From: Desulfuromonas thiophila
GTDB taxonomy: Bacteria > Desulfobacterota > Desulfuromonadia > Desulfuromonadales > Desulfuromonadaceae
Reading direction: 5' to 3'
Assembly: GCF_900101955.1 (NCBI RefSeq)
Contig: NZ_FNAQ01000008.1
Coordinates: 35,782-99,781 of the forward strand
Length of the DNA: 64,000 nt
The translations under genes were made by a program, and so were the position numbers. The first letter of the stretch is position 1, and each line of letters starts with the position of its first letter. The notes beneath the pieces are model-generated. The model did no database searches. It had not been told where the DNA came from and saw only the letters and a program-made list of their open reading frames with translations. Below, piece after piece: positions 28,649 through 38,358 of this stretch.

Positions 28649-30754
28649 ATGTTCGATTCCCACCACAGGGTAGAGGTTTCCTTCAACGGTCAACCGCTGA
28701 CCATCGAAACGGGTAAAATGGCGCGCCAGGCCCATGGCGCCACCCTGGTGACCTATGGCGAAACCAAGATTCTCTGCACCGCTGTTTCCGCCTACACACA
28801 GCGGCCGGGGCAGGATTTCTTCCCTCTGACGGTCAACTATCAGGAAAAATTCTATGCCAGCGGCAAGATTCCCGGCTCGTTCTTCCGCCGCGAGCGCGGT
28901 TCAAGCGAGCGTGAAACCCTGATCTGCCGTCTTATTGACCGCCCCATGCGACCCCTGTTTCCCAAGGGTTACATGTTCGAAACCCAGATCATGCCGACGG
29001 TGGTTTCAGCCGACTGCGTCAACGATCCCGATACGTTGGCGATTGTCGCGGCCTCAGCTGCGGTCAGCGTATCCGATATTCCCTTCAGCGGTCCTATCGC
29101 GGCGGTTCGTGTCGGCCGGGTTGAAGGCGCTTTCGTTGCCAACCCGACGCTGGAGCAGCGCAAGGTCAGCGATGTCGAGATCGTGGTCGCCGGTTCGCGT
29201 GACGCGATCATGATGGTGGAAGGCGAGGCCGACCTGATCAGCGAGCAGGAGATGCTCGAAGCCGTGTTCTTTGGCCATCAGGCCCTGCAGCCGCTGATCG
29301 ATCTGCAGCTGCAACTGCAGCAGCTGGTCGGTGTGACCAAGCGCCCGTTCAGCCTGCCCCAGAGCGATGCGGCGCTGGAGGAGCGTGTCACCGCGCGGGC
29401 CGAGGCCGGTGTGCGGGCGGCGGTGGCCATTCGCACCAAGACGGAGCGTTATGCCGCGCTGAAGGATAACCGCGAGCAGGTATTGCAGCAGCTGGCCGAG
29501 GAATTTCCCGAGCGGGGAGATGAGATTAGCGCTTTCATCGGTAAGATCGAGAAGCGGGTGGTGCGCCAGATGATTCTGCAAGACGGTGTGCGCATCGATG
29601 GTCGTGACATGACAACCGTTCGGCCGATCGACTGCGAAGTCGGTCTGCTGCCGCGTGCTCATGGCAGCGCCCTGTTTACCCGTGGCGAAACCCAGGCGCT
29701 GGTAACTGCCACTTTGGGAACCGCCACCGACGAGCAGCGCATGGACAACATTCAGGGCATGGAATTCAAAAAGTTCATGCTGCACTACAATTTTCCGCCG
29801 TTCTGTGTTGGTGAAACCAGCATGCGGCTGTTCCCTGGCCGGCGTGAAATTGGCCACGGCATGCTGGCTGAGCGCTCGGTGTCCAAGGTGCTGCCGTCAT
29901 TTGATGAATTTCCTTATACAATTCGCGTGGTGTCGGACATTCTGGAGTCCAATGGCTCCTCCTCCATGGCATCGGTTTGCGGCGCTTCGCTGGCGCTGAT
30001 GGATGCGGGGATTCCGATCAAGCAGCCGGTGGCCGGTATCGCCATGGGTCTGATCAAGGAGGGCGACGCCGTGGCGGTGTTGTCGGATATTCTGGGCGAT
30101 GAGGACCATCTCGGTGACATGGATTTCAAGGTCACCGGTACCCGTGATGGTGTGGCCGCCCTGCAGATGGATATCAAGATTGGTGGTGTGACGCGCGACA
30201 TCATGGAGCAGGCTCTGGCCCAGGCGCGTGCCGGCCGCATTCATATTCTCGGCTGCATGGAGCAGGCGCTGGCCCAACCGCGCGGCTACCTGTCGCCCTA
30301 TGCGCCGCGCATTACCACGGTCTATGTCAAGCCTGACCAGGTTCGTACCGTCATCGGTTCCGGCGGCAAGACCGTCCGGGCGATTATCGAGGCTACCGGC
30401 TGCGCGATTGATATCGAGGACGATGGCCGCATCAACATCGCCTCATCCGACGAGTCTGCGGCGCTGGAAGCAGCCCGTATGATTCGCGAGCTGACCCAGG
30501 AAGCCGAGGTGGGCAAGTATTACGAAGGCACCGTCCGTAAGGTGATGGATTTCGGTGCTTTTGTTGAGATTTTTGCCGGCACCGATGGCCTGGTGCATGT
30601 CAGCGAGCTGGCCGAGGAACGGGTGCGCAACGTGACCGATGTGCTCAACGAAGGGGATCGCGTGCTGGTCAAGTGCATCGGCGTCGATCGCCAGGGCAAG
30701 ATTAAACTGTCGCGCAAGGAGGCCTTGGGCAAATCCCTGGCCGATAACAATTAA
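28649..30754 (+). CDS. pnp: Polyribonucleotide nucleotidyltransferase (PNPase)
   Basis: 701-aa phosphorolytic 3'-5' exoribonuclease. Two RNase PH domains (about 10-145 and 320-460), then KH (about 553-612, with [14 protein letters not shown]) and S1 (about 620-690, with [16 protein letters not shown]). [19 protein letters not shown] and [16 protein letters not shown] signatures are present. It follows a strong SD (AGGAG). Confidence 0.96.
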   Translation: MFDSHHRVEVSFNGQPLTIETGKMARQAHGATLVTYGETKILCTAVSAYTQRPGQDFFPLTVNYQEKFYASGKIPGSFFRRERGSSERETLICRLIDRPMRPLFPKGYMFETQIMPTVVSADCVNDPDTLAIVAASAAVSVSDIPFSGPIAAVRVGRVEGAFVANPTLEQRKVSDVEIVVAGSRDAIMMVEGEADLISEQEMLEAVFFGHQALQPLIDLQLQLQQLVGVTKRPFSLPQSDAALEERVTARAEAGVRAAVAIRTKTERYAALKDNREQVLQQLAEEFPERGDEISAFIGKIEKRVVRQMILQDGVRIDGRDMTTVRPIDCEVGLLPRAHGSALFTRGETQALVTATLGTATDEQRMDNIQGMEFKKFMLHYNFPPFCVGETSMRLFPGRREIGHGMLAERSVSKVLPSFDEFPYTIRVVSDILESNGSSSMASVCGASLALMDAGIPIKQPVAGIAMGLIKEGDAVAVLSDILGDEDHLGDMDFKVTGTRDGVAALQMDIKIGGVTRDIMEQALAQARAGRIHILGCMEQALAQPRGYLSPYAPRITTVYVKPDQVRTVIGSGGKTVRAIIEATGCAIDIEDDGRINIASSDESAALEAARMIRELTQEAEVGKYYEGTVRKVMDFGAFVEIFAGTDGLVHVSELAEERVRNVTDVLNEGDRVLVKCIGVDRQGKIKLSRKEALGKSLADNN

Positions 30755-30770
30755 ACAAGGAACGGTTGTC

Positions 30771-30810
30771 GCGCAAAAGCGCCGCTGCGGCTGAAGCGGT
30801 GCTTTTGCGC
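30771..30810 (+). terminator. Hairpin downstream of pnp
   Basis: 10-bp perfect outer stem GCGCAAAAGC / GCTTTTGCGC, extended inward by six more pairs (one G-U). It lies 17 nt past the pnp stop without a T-run and precedes a canonical terminator, so it likely protects the 3' end. Confidence 0.55.
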
Positions 30811-30820
30811 TCACCTCTGG

Positions 30821-30860
30821 AGTCCCTGACATCTTCTGCTAAGATGTTCAGGGACTTTTT
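30821..30860 (+). terminator. Intrinsic terminator of the rimP-pnp operon
   Basis: Stem of AGTCCCTGA-CATCTT with AAGATG-TTCAGGGACT (one bulged base), 5-nt loop, followed by five Ts. It marks the end of the translation/RNA operon. Confidence 0.85.
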
Positions 30861-30928
30861 GTATCTGGCGTCGGTCGTCGGTCTGTTCCGCCGGCGGGTG
30901 TCGCGCTGCCCATGCCGGGGAGGCCGCC

Positions 30929-32206
30929 ATGGTGGAAAAGACCGTTCTGTCCAACGGTATCCGTATTGTAACCCAACAGATTCCCCAGGCTCACTCGGTC
31001 AGTATCGGCTTGCTGATTGCTCGGGGGTCGCGCCATGAAGCGCCTGAGCAGATGGGCCTGTGTCATCTGACGGAGCATCTGCTGTTCAAGGGCAATGCCC
31101 GCCGCAGTGCGCTGCAACTGGCCAAGCAGGTGGATGCCCTCGGCGGTCCGCTCAATGGCTATACCGGCCGCGAATACAGTTGCCTGCATCTGCGTTTTCT
31201 GCCGGAAAAGCTCGTTGCGGCCCTCGACCTGCTGCTTGATCTGCTGCTGGAGGGGCACTTCACGGTCGAGCAGTTCGCCAGCGAACAGTCCGTGGTGCTG
31301 CAGGAGCTGCGTCAGCTGCAGGCCGATACGACGGAGTATCTCCACGATTTGTGCGCCCAGAACTGCTGGCAGGGCCATGCTCTGGGGCAGCCGGTGATGG
31401 GCAATGCTGCTTCCGTCAGCCGTCTGGGTTTTCACCAGGTGCGCGATTTTCTGCCGCACTACCGCGCCGGCTGTCAGGTGGTCAGTCTGGCGGGACCGAT
31501 CTGCCATGAACGCGTTGTCGCCCTGCTGCGCGACGGTCTGGCAGCCTTGCCGGCCGCCGCCACCTTGCCCCAGACGCAACCACCGGCCCTGCAGGCCAGC
31601 TGTCAGCTGGCGCCTGGTGCTAACAGTTCGACCAGCTTCTGTCTGGCCTTTCCGGCCCTGCCGCAACGTCATCCGCAACGTTTTGCCAACATGCTGCTCA
31701 ATGCCGTGCTGGGCGCCGGTATGAGTTCGCGTCTGTTTCAGCGCCTGCGCGAACGTGAGGGTTGGGCTTACAATGTCTACAGTTACCTGAACTGTTACGC
31801 CGATGCCGGCGCCCTGGTGATTCACGGTGAGACGGCACCACAGCACGGGGCAACGGCCCTGGCCGGGGTTGCCGAGGAGATCGATCAGCTGTGTCGCCAG
31901 GGCATTGCGCCGGACGAGTTGCAGGTGGCCAGTGATCAGCTGATCGGCCGCTTGCGTATGGCCCAGGACAGCTGTCACAGCCGCATGGAACGGCTGACCG
32001 CGAGTGAGTTTTACCACGGCCGTTTTATTGCGCCCTTCGAGGTGGCCGAATGCCTGCGTGCCGTGACCATTGACCAGTTGCAGGCGCTGGCCCGTTTTCT
32101 GTTCGACCCGGCCCAGGCCGTGCTCTGTCTGGGGGGAGAGGTTGACGCCGTCTGGCAAAGAGTGCAAGATATCCCCCTTTTGAGTCAGTGCCGCCAAGTC
32201 GGCTGA
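30929..32206 (+). CDS. M16-family zinc peptidase
   Basis: 425-aa insulinase-family (M16) protein. The inverted zinc motif HxxEH is HLTEHLLFKG (about 49), with the distal Glu in EQSVVLQEL (about 121). The second half is the catalytically inactive M16_C domain, including LGAGMSSRLFQRLREREGWA (about 262). A location next to pnp and dut is common in deltaproteobacteria. The substrate is unknown. Confidence 0.88.
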   Translation: MVEKTVLSNGIRIVTQQIPQAHSVSIGLLIARGSRHEAPEQMGLCHLTEHLLFKGNARRSALQLAKQVDALGGPLNGYTGREYSCLHLRFLPEKLVAALDLLLDLLLEGHFTVEQFASEQSVVLQELRQLQADTTEYLHDLCAQNCWQGHALGQPVMGNAASVSRLGFHQVRDFLPHYRAGCQVVSLAGPICHERVVALLRDGLAALPAAATLPQTQPPALQASCQLAPGANSSTSFCLAFPALPQRHPQRFANMLLNAVLGAGMSSRLFQRLREREGWAYNVYSYLNCYADAGALVIHGETAPQHGATALAGVAEEIDQLCRQGIAPDELQVASDQLIGRLRMAQDSCHSRMERLTASEFYHGRFIAPFEVAECLRAVTIDQLQALARFLFDPAQAVLCLGGEVDAVWQRVQDIPLLSQCRQVG

Positions 32207-32308
32207 CGTATACGGAAACGGGGTCCAGGGTCGCGCCAGTAGGGTTTGCGTCGGGCCGCGTGGTTTTCGTTGTCGCCCCGTCCTCCCCCTTGTTGCCGGA
32301 ACGCCGCC

Positions 32309-32776
32309 ATGTCTGAAATTCCCATCGCGTTGCAATTGCTGCATCCCCAGGCACATCCTCCCCGTTATATGACCGATCTGGCTGCCGGCATGGATCTGGC
32401 CGCCGTGCTCGACACGCCGTTGCAGTTGCTTCCTGGCGAGCGACAACTGGTACCGACGGGTATCGCCATTGCCCTGCCGCCGGGCTACGAAGCCCAGGTG
32501 CGGCCACGCAGTGGCTGGGCGTTGCGCGACGGAGTAACCCTGGTCAACAGTCCGGGTACCATCGATGCCGATTATCGCGGAGAAATCAAGGTGCTGCTCA
32601 TCAATCACGGCGATGCGCCGGTAACCATCGTTTCCGGTGATCGCATTGCCCAACTGGTCGTGGCCCCGGTGGTCCGGGCCGACTGGCAACTCTGTACGCA
32701 GCTGCCGACATCGCAGCGTCAGGCCGGTGGCTTTGGCCATACGGGTCATTGTCAGACGGTTGGCCGCTGTGACTGA
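32309..32776 (+). CDS. dut: Deoxyuridine 5'-triphosphate nucleotidohydrolase
   Basis: 155-aa trimeric dUTPase, which hydrolyses dUTP to dUMP and keeps uracil out of DNA. Motifs I-V are visible: [43 protein letters not shown] and the C-terminal [10 protein letters not shown]. The GFGHTG in place of GFGSTG is a minor variant. The ATG at 32309 begins the fold. Confidence 0.95.
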   Translation: MSEIPIALQLLHPQAHPPRYMTDLAAGMDLAAVLDTPLQLLPGERQLVPTGIAIALPPGYEAQVRPRSGWALRDGVTLVNSPGTIDADYRGEIKVLLINHGDAPVTIVSGDRIAQLVVAPVVRADWQLCTQLPTSQRQAGGFGHTGHCQTVGRCD

Positions 32777-32804
32777 CGCCCTGTTTTCCCGGAAGGATGT
32801 TTCC

Positions 32805-33077
32805 ATGACCACCGAATCCGTCAGTCTGCAGGAGTTCCCCTGCGACTATCTGTTCAAGGCCTTTGGCCCCGCCACGGCCGAGGCCGCCTTTGCCGACCGG
32901 GTTCATGCGGCGGTCAACCGCGTGACCTGTGTCTCGCGCGATGCCCTGCGCCTGCGGCACAGTCGGCAGGGCAGCTATCTGTGTGTCTCAATCGTCGTTT
33001 ATCTGCACAATGAACAACAGCGTCAGCGTATCTATCAGCACCTACGTGCCGTTGAGGGGTTGAAATATCTGTTATGA
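32805..33077 (+). CDS. DUF493 (YbeD-like) family protein
   Basis: 90-aa protein of the DUF493/YbeD family, small ferredoxin-like-fold proteins with a proposed regulatory role. FPCDYLFKAFG at the N-terminus and SYLCVSIVVYLHNEQQRQRIYQHL near the C-terminus fit (split: SYLCVSIVVYLHNEQ, QRQRIYQHL). ATG 32805 follows a GGAAGGA ribosome site. It overlaps the next gene by ATGA. Confidence 0.8.
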   Translation: MTTESVSLQEFPCDYLFKAFGPATAEAAFADRVHAAVNRVTCVSRDALRLRHSRQGSYLCVSIVVYLHNEQQRQRIYQHLRAVEGLKYLL

Positions 33078-33691
33078 TCCTGCACATCAATCCGGACAAT
33101 CCGCAGGCCCGCCTGATTGATCAGGCGGTGGACTGCCTGAGAAACGGCGGCGTTATCGCCTATCCGACCGATACCATCTACGGCATCGGCTGCGCGATCT
33201 TCAATCGCAAGAGTATTCAGCGGATTTACCAGATCAAACAGCGCGATCCGCGCAAGCCGTTTTCCTTTATCTGCAGCGATCTTGCCGAGGTGGCCCGTTA
33301 CGCCCGTGTCAGCAATCAGGCCTTCAAGATCATGAAGCGTCATTTGCCCGGGGCCTACACCTTTGTGCTCGATGCCACGCGCGAGGTGCCCGAACTGCTG
33401 GTGACGCGTCAGCGCACCGTTGGTGTACGCATTCCGGCCAATAACATCGCGCTCGAAATTGTCCGCCGCCTCGGCGAGCCACTGGTGACCACCAGCGCCA
33501 ATCTGACGGGAGAGGCCACCTACCAGGACCCCAGCCTGATTCATGACGACTGGGGCAAGCAACTGGATCTGGTGATAGATGGGGGCCTGCTGCATGGCGA
33601 GCCGTCGACGGTCATCAGTCTGCGGCAGGATCAGATCGAGATTCTGCGGCAGGGTTGCGGCGCGACCGACTGGATTCATCAGCTACTGTAA
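33074..33691 (+). CDS. L-threonylcarbamoyladenylate synthase (Sua5/YciO/YrdC family)
   Basis: 205-aa YrdC-domain protein making threonylcarbamoyl-AMP for the tRNA t6A37 modification. Signatures: GGVIAYPTDTIYGIGC (about 28), KQRDPRKPFSFIC (about 55) and PLVTTSANLTGE (about 137). It is closer to the short YciO/TsaC type than to full Sua5. The paralog YciO has unclear function, so activity is likely but not certain. Confidence 0.87.
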   Translation: MILHINPDNPQARLIDQAVDCLRNGGVIAYPTDTIYGIGCAIFNRKSIQRIYQIKQRDPRKPFSFICSDLAEVARYARVSNQAFKIMKRHLPGAYTFVLDATREVPELLVTRQRTVGVRIPANNIALEIVRRLGEPLVTTSANLTGEATYQDPSLIHDDWGKQLDLVIDGGLLHGEPSTVISLRQDQIEILRQGCGATDWIHQLL

Positions 33692-33755
33692 CCGCTTGCC
33701 GGCAAAACGTTTTTCAAAGATCTGACAGCGGCCGGCCCGCCGAGGAGAACAGCCC

Positions 33756-34139
33756 ATGAAACAGATTACCCTGGTGTTCTACGACCGCGATTTTTGCGGT
33801 GAATGGCGTTACCCGCTGCCGGACGAGGCCCGACTGGCTGTCTTTTTTGCCGATCTCAACCGCGAGCTGGCCGGTTGTGATGTCTGTTTCGATTACTGCC
33901 ACGAACCCAATGTGACCCTGCGGGTGCGGGGCTATGGTGATCTGCTCAACAGCATCCGCATCCGCAGTCCCCAGCAGGGTTTTGCCAGCCTTTGTCTGAG
34001 CCAGGCCCTGGGCCCCAGCCCGGCCACCGATCTGCTTGACGATATCCGCCGGGCGCTGCGGCGGGTGGCTTTTTCTCCTGAAAGCATCGCGCCCGAAGGG
34101 GGTGAGCAGCTGTGCCACAATTGCGGCTGTGGCTGTTGA
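33756..34139 (+). CDS. Hypothetical protein with cysteine-rich C-terminus
   Basis: 127-aa protein not recognised. It has a strong SD (GAGGAG) and ends in CHNCGCGC, a cluster of four cysteines and one histidine in eight residues that could bind a metal ion. Two more Cys lie in CDVCFDYCHEPN. The middle is an alpha/beta pattern with LRVRGYGDLLNSIRI. No membrane segment or signal peptide is seen. It stands alone between the YrdC gene and the bd-like oxidase promoter. Confidence 0.7.
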   Translation: MKQITLVFYDRDFCGEWRYPLPDEARLAVFFADLNRELAGCDVCFDYCHEPNVTLRVRGYGDLLNSIRIRSPQQGFASLCLSQALGPSPATDLLDDIRRALRRVAFSPESIAPEGGEQLCHNCGCGC

Positions 34140-34158
34140 TCCGTTGCGCTGATCGGCC

Positions 34159-34187
34159 TTGCGATTTCTTACTAATATGGTTATAAA
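34159..34187 (+). promoter_or_regulatory. Sigma-70 promoter of the bd-like oxidase operon
   Basis: TTGCGA, a 17-nt spacer and TATAAA, located 70 nt upstream of the next start. It is a good match to consensus in otherwise GC-rich DNA. Confidence 0.6.
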
Positions 34188-34256
34188 AACAGTCAGTCGC
34201 TGCCAGGTTGCGCTGGCTGTTGGCGCGGTTCATCCTTTTGCTGAACAGGTGCGTGC

Positions 34257-36011
34257 ATGAATTATCCAGTCTGGTATCTGCCGGGCGTCGGTGGTGGTCT
34301 GCTGATGGCCATTATTGCCATCACTCATGTGTTTGTGTCCCATTTTGCGGTCGGTGGCGGTCTTTATCTGGTGTTGACCGAGCGTAAGGCACGGCGGGAA
34401 AATGATGCCCAGCTGCTTGAATTCATCAAGAAACACGCCAAGTTTTTCATGTTGGCCTCAATGGTTTACGGCGGCGTCACCGGTGTTGGCATCTGGTTCA
34501 CCATCGGTCTGATTCAGCCCGATGCCACGTCTGACCTGATTCACACTTTCGTCTTCGGCTGGGCGGCGGAATGGGTCTGGTTTCTGGTCGAGATCGTTGC
34601 CCTGCTGATCTATTACTACTGTTTCGACCGTATGGACGAGCAGCGCCATCTGCTGGTGGGTTGGATCTATTTTCTTGCCGCCTGGATGAGCCTGTTCCTG
34701 ATCAACGGGATCATCGGCTTCATGCTGACGCCCGGTGACTGGTTGGAAAACCGCAATTTCTGGTCGGCGTTTTTCAACCCCAGTTTCTGGCCATCCCTGC
34801 TGTTTCGCTGCGCCATGGCCACTCTGCTGGCCGGTGTGTTTGCGTTCTTTTCCACCGCCCTGATCAGCGCGGCCGGTTTCCGTCAGAAAATGACCCGTTA
34901 CACCTCGCGCTGGTGCCTGCTATCGCTGCTGGTGGCGGGCCTGGCCGGCTTCTGGTATCTGCAGGTGCTGCCGGGCTCGGCCCAGCAGGTGCTGGCCATT
35001 TCACCGACCATTCAGCGCTCGGTGATCATCGGCGCCTTTGCCGTGCTGAGTCTGGCGGCCCTGGTGACCCTGTTCACCCTTTGGCGGCCGGCCTGGCACA
35101 ACCTGACCGTGGCGTTGCTGGTGGCCTTGAGCAGTCTGCTGGTGATGGGGGCCTTCGAGTGGATTCGCGAGGCCGACCGCCGGCCCTTTGTCATCTATCA
35201 ATGGCGCTATTCCAATGGTATCGCCGTCAGCGATGCTGAACGCCTTGACAGCGGTTTTCTGGCCCAGTGCCGTTACAGTCGCGAACGCGAGGTGCGCGAG
35301 GATAATCTCATGGCCGCTGGTGCCGAGTTGTTCCGTTTCCAGTGTTATGCCTGTCATACCCTCGGTGGCATCAACAACGACCTGCGGACGCGTACCGCCT
35401 CAGCCTCCTTTCCCGGCATGGTGAATTATCTGACCACCATGCATGAAAAACGGCCCTTCATGCCGCCGTTTATCGGCAATGAACTGGAACGCCAGGCGCT
35501 GGCGGCCTTTCTGGTCGGTGAACTGCACGGCAAGCCGGTCCAGCGCACCTCACAGGGTGAGGCGCACCCGGGCGAGACCCTGTTCGCTGCCAATAGCTGT
35601 GATATGTGTCACGAGGCTGAGCTGGTGTTTAACTGGGCCCAGGGAAAAAGTCTGGCCGAGGTTGATCAGGGACTGGCTACCCTCAGTCAGATTGACAGCA
35701 GCATGAAGGATTTTGCCGGCACCGAGGCCGAGCGCCAGGCTTTGGCCGAATACCTGCTTGATCCGCACCGCACGGCGGTGGCAGCCGCCGCTTTCAGCGG
35801 CCTGCAGGTGCTGGAGGAACACTGTGTTCTGTGTCATGACGCCCAGCTGACCCTCGACTGGGCGGTCACGCGCGATGCCGAAGCGATTCGCCATGGCCTG
35901 TTGCATCTCAGCCAGATCAACAGCAGCATGGAGGATTTCGCTGGCAGCGAGGCGGAACTTGATGCCCTGGTGCTCTTTCTGGCCGGCCAGGCCCACGGAG
36001 GTGTGCAATGA
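34257..36011 (+). CDS. Cytochrome bd-superfamily-like membrane protein with three c-type haem sites
   Basis: 584-aa protein. The first 320 residues hold about eight membrane helices and resemble subunit I of the cytochrome bd family (HVFVSHFAVGGGLYLVLTE near 22 and FGWAAEWVWFLVEIVAL near 100). The CydA quinol-loop motif GRQPW was not seen. The C-terminal 220 residues, likely periplasmic, carry three CxxCH haem-c sites: CYACH (about 365), CDMCH (about 450) and CVLCH (about 525). The last two lie in tandem similar repeats of about 75 residues. It may oxidise quinol or pass electrons to haem c, and it overlaps the next gene by ATGA. Whether oxygen is the acceptor is inference. Confidence 0.75.
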   Translation: MNYPVWYLPGVGGGLLMAIIAITHVFVSHFAVGGGLYLVLTERKARRENDAQLLEFIKKHAKFFMLASMVYGGVTGVGIWFTIGLIQPDATSDLIHTFVFGWAAEWVWFLVEIVALLIYYYCFDRMDEQRHLLVGWIYFLAAWMSLFLINGIIGFMLTPGDWLENRNFWSAFFNPSFWPSLLFRCAMATLLAGVFAFFSTALISAAGFRQKMTRYTSRWCLLSLLVAGLAGFWYLQVLPGSAQQVLAISPTIQRSVIIGAFAVLSLAALVTLFTLWRPAWHNLTVALLVALSSLLVMGAFEWIREADRRPFVIYQWRYSNGIAVSDAERLDSGFLAQCRYSREREVREDNLMAAGAELFRFQCYACHTLGGINNDLRTRTASASFPGMVNYLTTMHEKRPFMPPFIGNELERQALAAFLVGELHGKPVQRTSQGEAHPGETLFAANSCDMCHEAELVFNWAQGKSLAEVDQGLATLSQIDSSMKDFAGTEAERQALAEYLLDPHRTAVAAAAFSGLQVLEEHCVLCHDAQLTLDWAVTRDAEAIRHGLLHLSQINSSMEDFAGSEAELDALVLFLAGQAHGGVQ

Positions 36012-37066
36012 ATCCCCTGGTTCCTTCGCCGGATTTGCTGCCGGTTTCGCGGGCCATGCTCGAAGCCTTGCTGCTGCTGACCTTTCCGCTGCATCTGCTG
36101 TTCATGAATGCGCTGCTGGCCAGCGTGCTGCTGGCGCTGTGGGGCCACTACCGCTCGGCAGAGCCGGCGGCCCAACGCCTGTCCTACCGGCTGGCCCAGT
36201 TGCTGCCGTTGCTGATAGCCTTTACCATCAATTTCGGGGTTCCGCCGCTGCTGTTCATTCAGGTACTCTACGGCAATTTCGTCTACGCCAGCTCAATTGT
36301 CATGGGGGTTGTCTGGCTCAGTGTCATTCCGCTGCTGCTGACCCTGTACTATGTCGCCTATGTCTACGATTTCAATTTCTGGCGCCTGGGGCGCAAGGCG
36401 GCCCTGCTTCTGGCCGCAGTCGGTCTGCTGGTGCTGGCGGTGGCCTTTGTCTTCAGCAACAACATGACCCTGATGCTCAAGCCCGAGCACTGGCGGGCCT
36501 ATTTTGCCGCCGATGGCGGCTGGTTTCTCAATCTGGCCGAACCGACCCTGTGGCCGCGTTACCTGCATATGCTGATCGGTGCCAGCGGGGTTGGCGCCCT
36601 GCTGGCGGCCCTGCTGGTGGGGCTGTGGCGGCGGCAAGATCCCGCAGTGGCCGAGCTGGCGCGGCGCTGGGCGCTGCGGCTGTTTCTGGTGATCCTCGGT
36701 CTGCAGATCGTTGTCGGCAGCTGGTTTCTGCTTGCGCTGCCGGCCGATGTTCTGTTGTTGTTCCTGGGACGCAACAGCCTGGCCAGCCTGACCTTCGTGC
36801 TGGCGCTGGTGCTGGTGGCCCTGCTGCTGTACCTCAGCCTGCGCGAACGTTTTGGCCTGGTAGCTGCCGGCGCGGTGCTGCTGCTGTATCTGATGAGTTT
36901 TCTGCGGGCCTTTGTGCGTGAAGGCTATCTGGCGAAAACCTTTGTCGAACTGGTGGAGCAGAGTCCGCAGGATCTGACGCCGCTGCTTCTGTTCGTGGTG
37001 ACCCTGGTCATCGGGGTCGCGCTGGTTGCCTGGATGGTGCGGGCGGCCCTAGCCTGTCGGGAGTGA
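36008..37066 (+). CDS. Partner membrane subunit of the bd-like cytochrome
   Basis: 348-aa integral membrane protein with about nine helices and no haem-c motif. It is translationally coupled (ATGA) to the haem-c cytochrome and probably forms its second subunit. NFGVPPLLFIQVLYGNFVYASS near 77 recalls helices of the subunit I fold more than CydB, so this could be a paralogous half. No enzyme motif was recognised on its own. Confidence 0.7.
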   Translation: MNPLVPSPDLLPVSRAMLEALLLLTFPLHLLFMNALLASVLLALWGHYRSAEPAAQRLSYRLAQLLPLLIAFTINFGVPPLLFIQVLYGNFVYASSIVMGVVWLSVIPLLLTLYYVAYVYDFNFWRLGRKAALLLAAVGLLVLAVAFVFSNNMTLMLKPEHWRAYFAADGGWFLNLAEPTLWPRYLHMLIGASGVGALLAALLVGLWRRQDPAVAELARRWALRLFLVILGLQIVVGSWFLLALPADVLLLFLGRNSLASLTFVLALVLVALLLYLSLRERFGLVAAGAVLLLYLMSFLRAFVREGYLAKTFVELVEQSPQDLTPLLLFVVTLVIGVALVAWMVRAALACRE

Positions 37067-37070
37067 TCTG

Positions 37071-38270
37071 ATGGAAACTGAAATGACCGCCATCGCGGTG
37101 ACGCCGCGTCTGCATTGGGTGGGGGCTTATGATCCCCAGCTGCGGATCTTCGATGAACTCTACCCCACCCGCAGCGGCACGACCTACAATGCCTATCTGC
37201 TGCAGCTGGGGGGCAAAAACATTCTGTTCGACACGGTCGAAGAGCATTTCTTCGACCAGTTTCACGCCCGGCTGACCAGTGTCTGCGCCATTGCCGATAT
37301 CGATCTGCTGGTGACGCAGCATACCGAACACGACCATGCCGGCTCCATCGGCCGGCTGCTGCAGCTCAATCCCCGCCTGAAGGTCTACGGTTCGCAGGCG
37401 GCCCTGCGCTTTCTGGGGCAGCAGCTCAACCGCGAGTTTGCCGGCGAGGCTGTCAAGGAGGGGCAGGTGCTGGAACTGGGCGAGGGCGCCCAACTGCAGT
37501 TTGTTCTGGCGCCCTTTCTGCATTGGCCTGACACCATTTTCAGCTATCTGCCGACGGAACAGGTGCTGATTTCCGGCGATGCCTTCGGGGCCCATTTCTG
37601 CCCGGCGGCCGGCCGCCTGTTCGATGACGAGGTCAGTAATTTCCAGGCCGATTTTCAGATGTATTTCGATACTATTGTGCGGCCGTTTAAAAGTCAGGTG
37701 CAGGATGCCCTGAAAAAGGCTCTGTCCCTCGATATCCGTACCATCTGCCCGTCACACGGACCGGTGCGACGGCGGCGGGTGACGGAAGCCCTGACCGATT
37801 ATGATCGCTGGTCAACGCTGGCCTGCGCCGAGGGCCGGCGGATTCTGTTGCTGGAACACTCGCCGCACGGCACCACCCGTGCCATGGGCGACCGCGTGAC
37901 CCAGCGCCTTGAGGCGCAGGGCTGCACGGTGGTGCGTTTTAAGGCGGTGGAACTGGACGAAGCCCGCTTTCAGGACGAACTTGAATGTGCCGATGCCCTG
38001 GTGATCGGTGCCGCCACCATCAATCGCGATGCCGGCCCGCCGGTATGGAAGGCGCTGGTGCATCTGTCGACGGTGACGCCGAAAAATCGTCTAGCACTGG
38101 TTTATGGGGCCTATGGCTGGAGCGGCGAAGCGGTCAAGCTGATCGAGGAGCGCCTGTTGGGCCAGCGCTACAAGCTGGCTGCGCCGGGCGTGCGCTGGCA
38201 GTTCAGCCCCACCGAAAGCGATATCGCTGCCTGCCTGGCGCAGGTCGATGCCCTGCTGGCGGCGCTCTGA
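37071..38270 (+). CDS. fprA: A-type flavoprotein (FprA family)
   Basis: 399-aa diiron flavoprotein. The metallo-beta-lactamase-like domain (about 1-250) has the diiron motif QHTEHDHAGS (about 84) and later GDAFGAHF (about 169) and CPSHGPVRR (about 228). A flavodoxin domain follows (about 258-395), with ILLLEHSPHGTT binding FMN. Such proteins reduce oxygen to water or NO to N2O. It begins 4 nt after the membrane subunit, so it belongs to the same oxygen- or NO-handling operon. Confidence 0.9.
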   Translation: METEMTAIAVTPRLHWVGAYDPQLRIFDELYPTRSGTTYNAYLLQLGGKNILFDTVEEHFFDQFHARLTSVCAIADIDLLVTQHTEHDHAGSIGRLLQLNPRLKVYGSQAALRFLGQQLNREFAGEAVKEGQVLELGEGAQLQFVLAPFLHWPDTIFSYLPTEQVLISGDAFGAHFCPAAGRLFDDEVSNFQADFQMYFDTIVRPFKSQVQDALKKALSLDIRTICPSHGPVRRRRVTEALTDYDRWSTLACAEGRRILLLEHSPHGTTRAMGDRVTQRLEAQGCTVVRFKAVELDEARFQDELECADALVIGAATINRDAGPPVWKALVHLSTVTPKNRLALVYGAYGWSGEAVKLIEERLLGQRYKLAAPGVRWQFSPTESDIAACLAQVDALLAAL

Positions 38271-38300
38271 CCGGGCTGCGAGCGATTGCCGTCTGCACGC

Positions 38301-38336
38301 AAAAAAGCCGCGCCGGTGAACCGGCGCGGCTTTTTT
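38301..38336. terminator. Bidirectional intrinsic terminator
   Basis: Perfect 16-bp stem AAAAAAGCCGCGCCGG / CCGGCGCGGCTTTTTT with a TGAA tetraloop. It serves convergent genes: fprA on the plus strand and ccdA on the minus strand. Confidence 0.9.
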
Positions 38337-38358
38337 ACTAATCGGTTGCGTACCGTCG

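Noticed and set aside
30848..32812. 654-codon minus-strand frame opposite the M16 peptidase and dut
   Set aside because: No recognisable domain; the opposite strand encodes clear HxxEH and dUTPase motifs.
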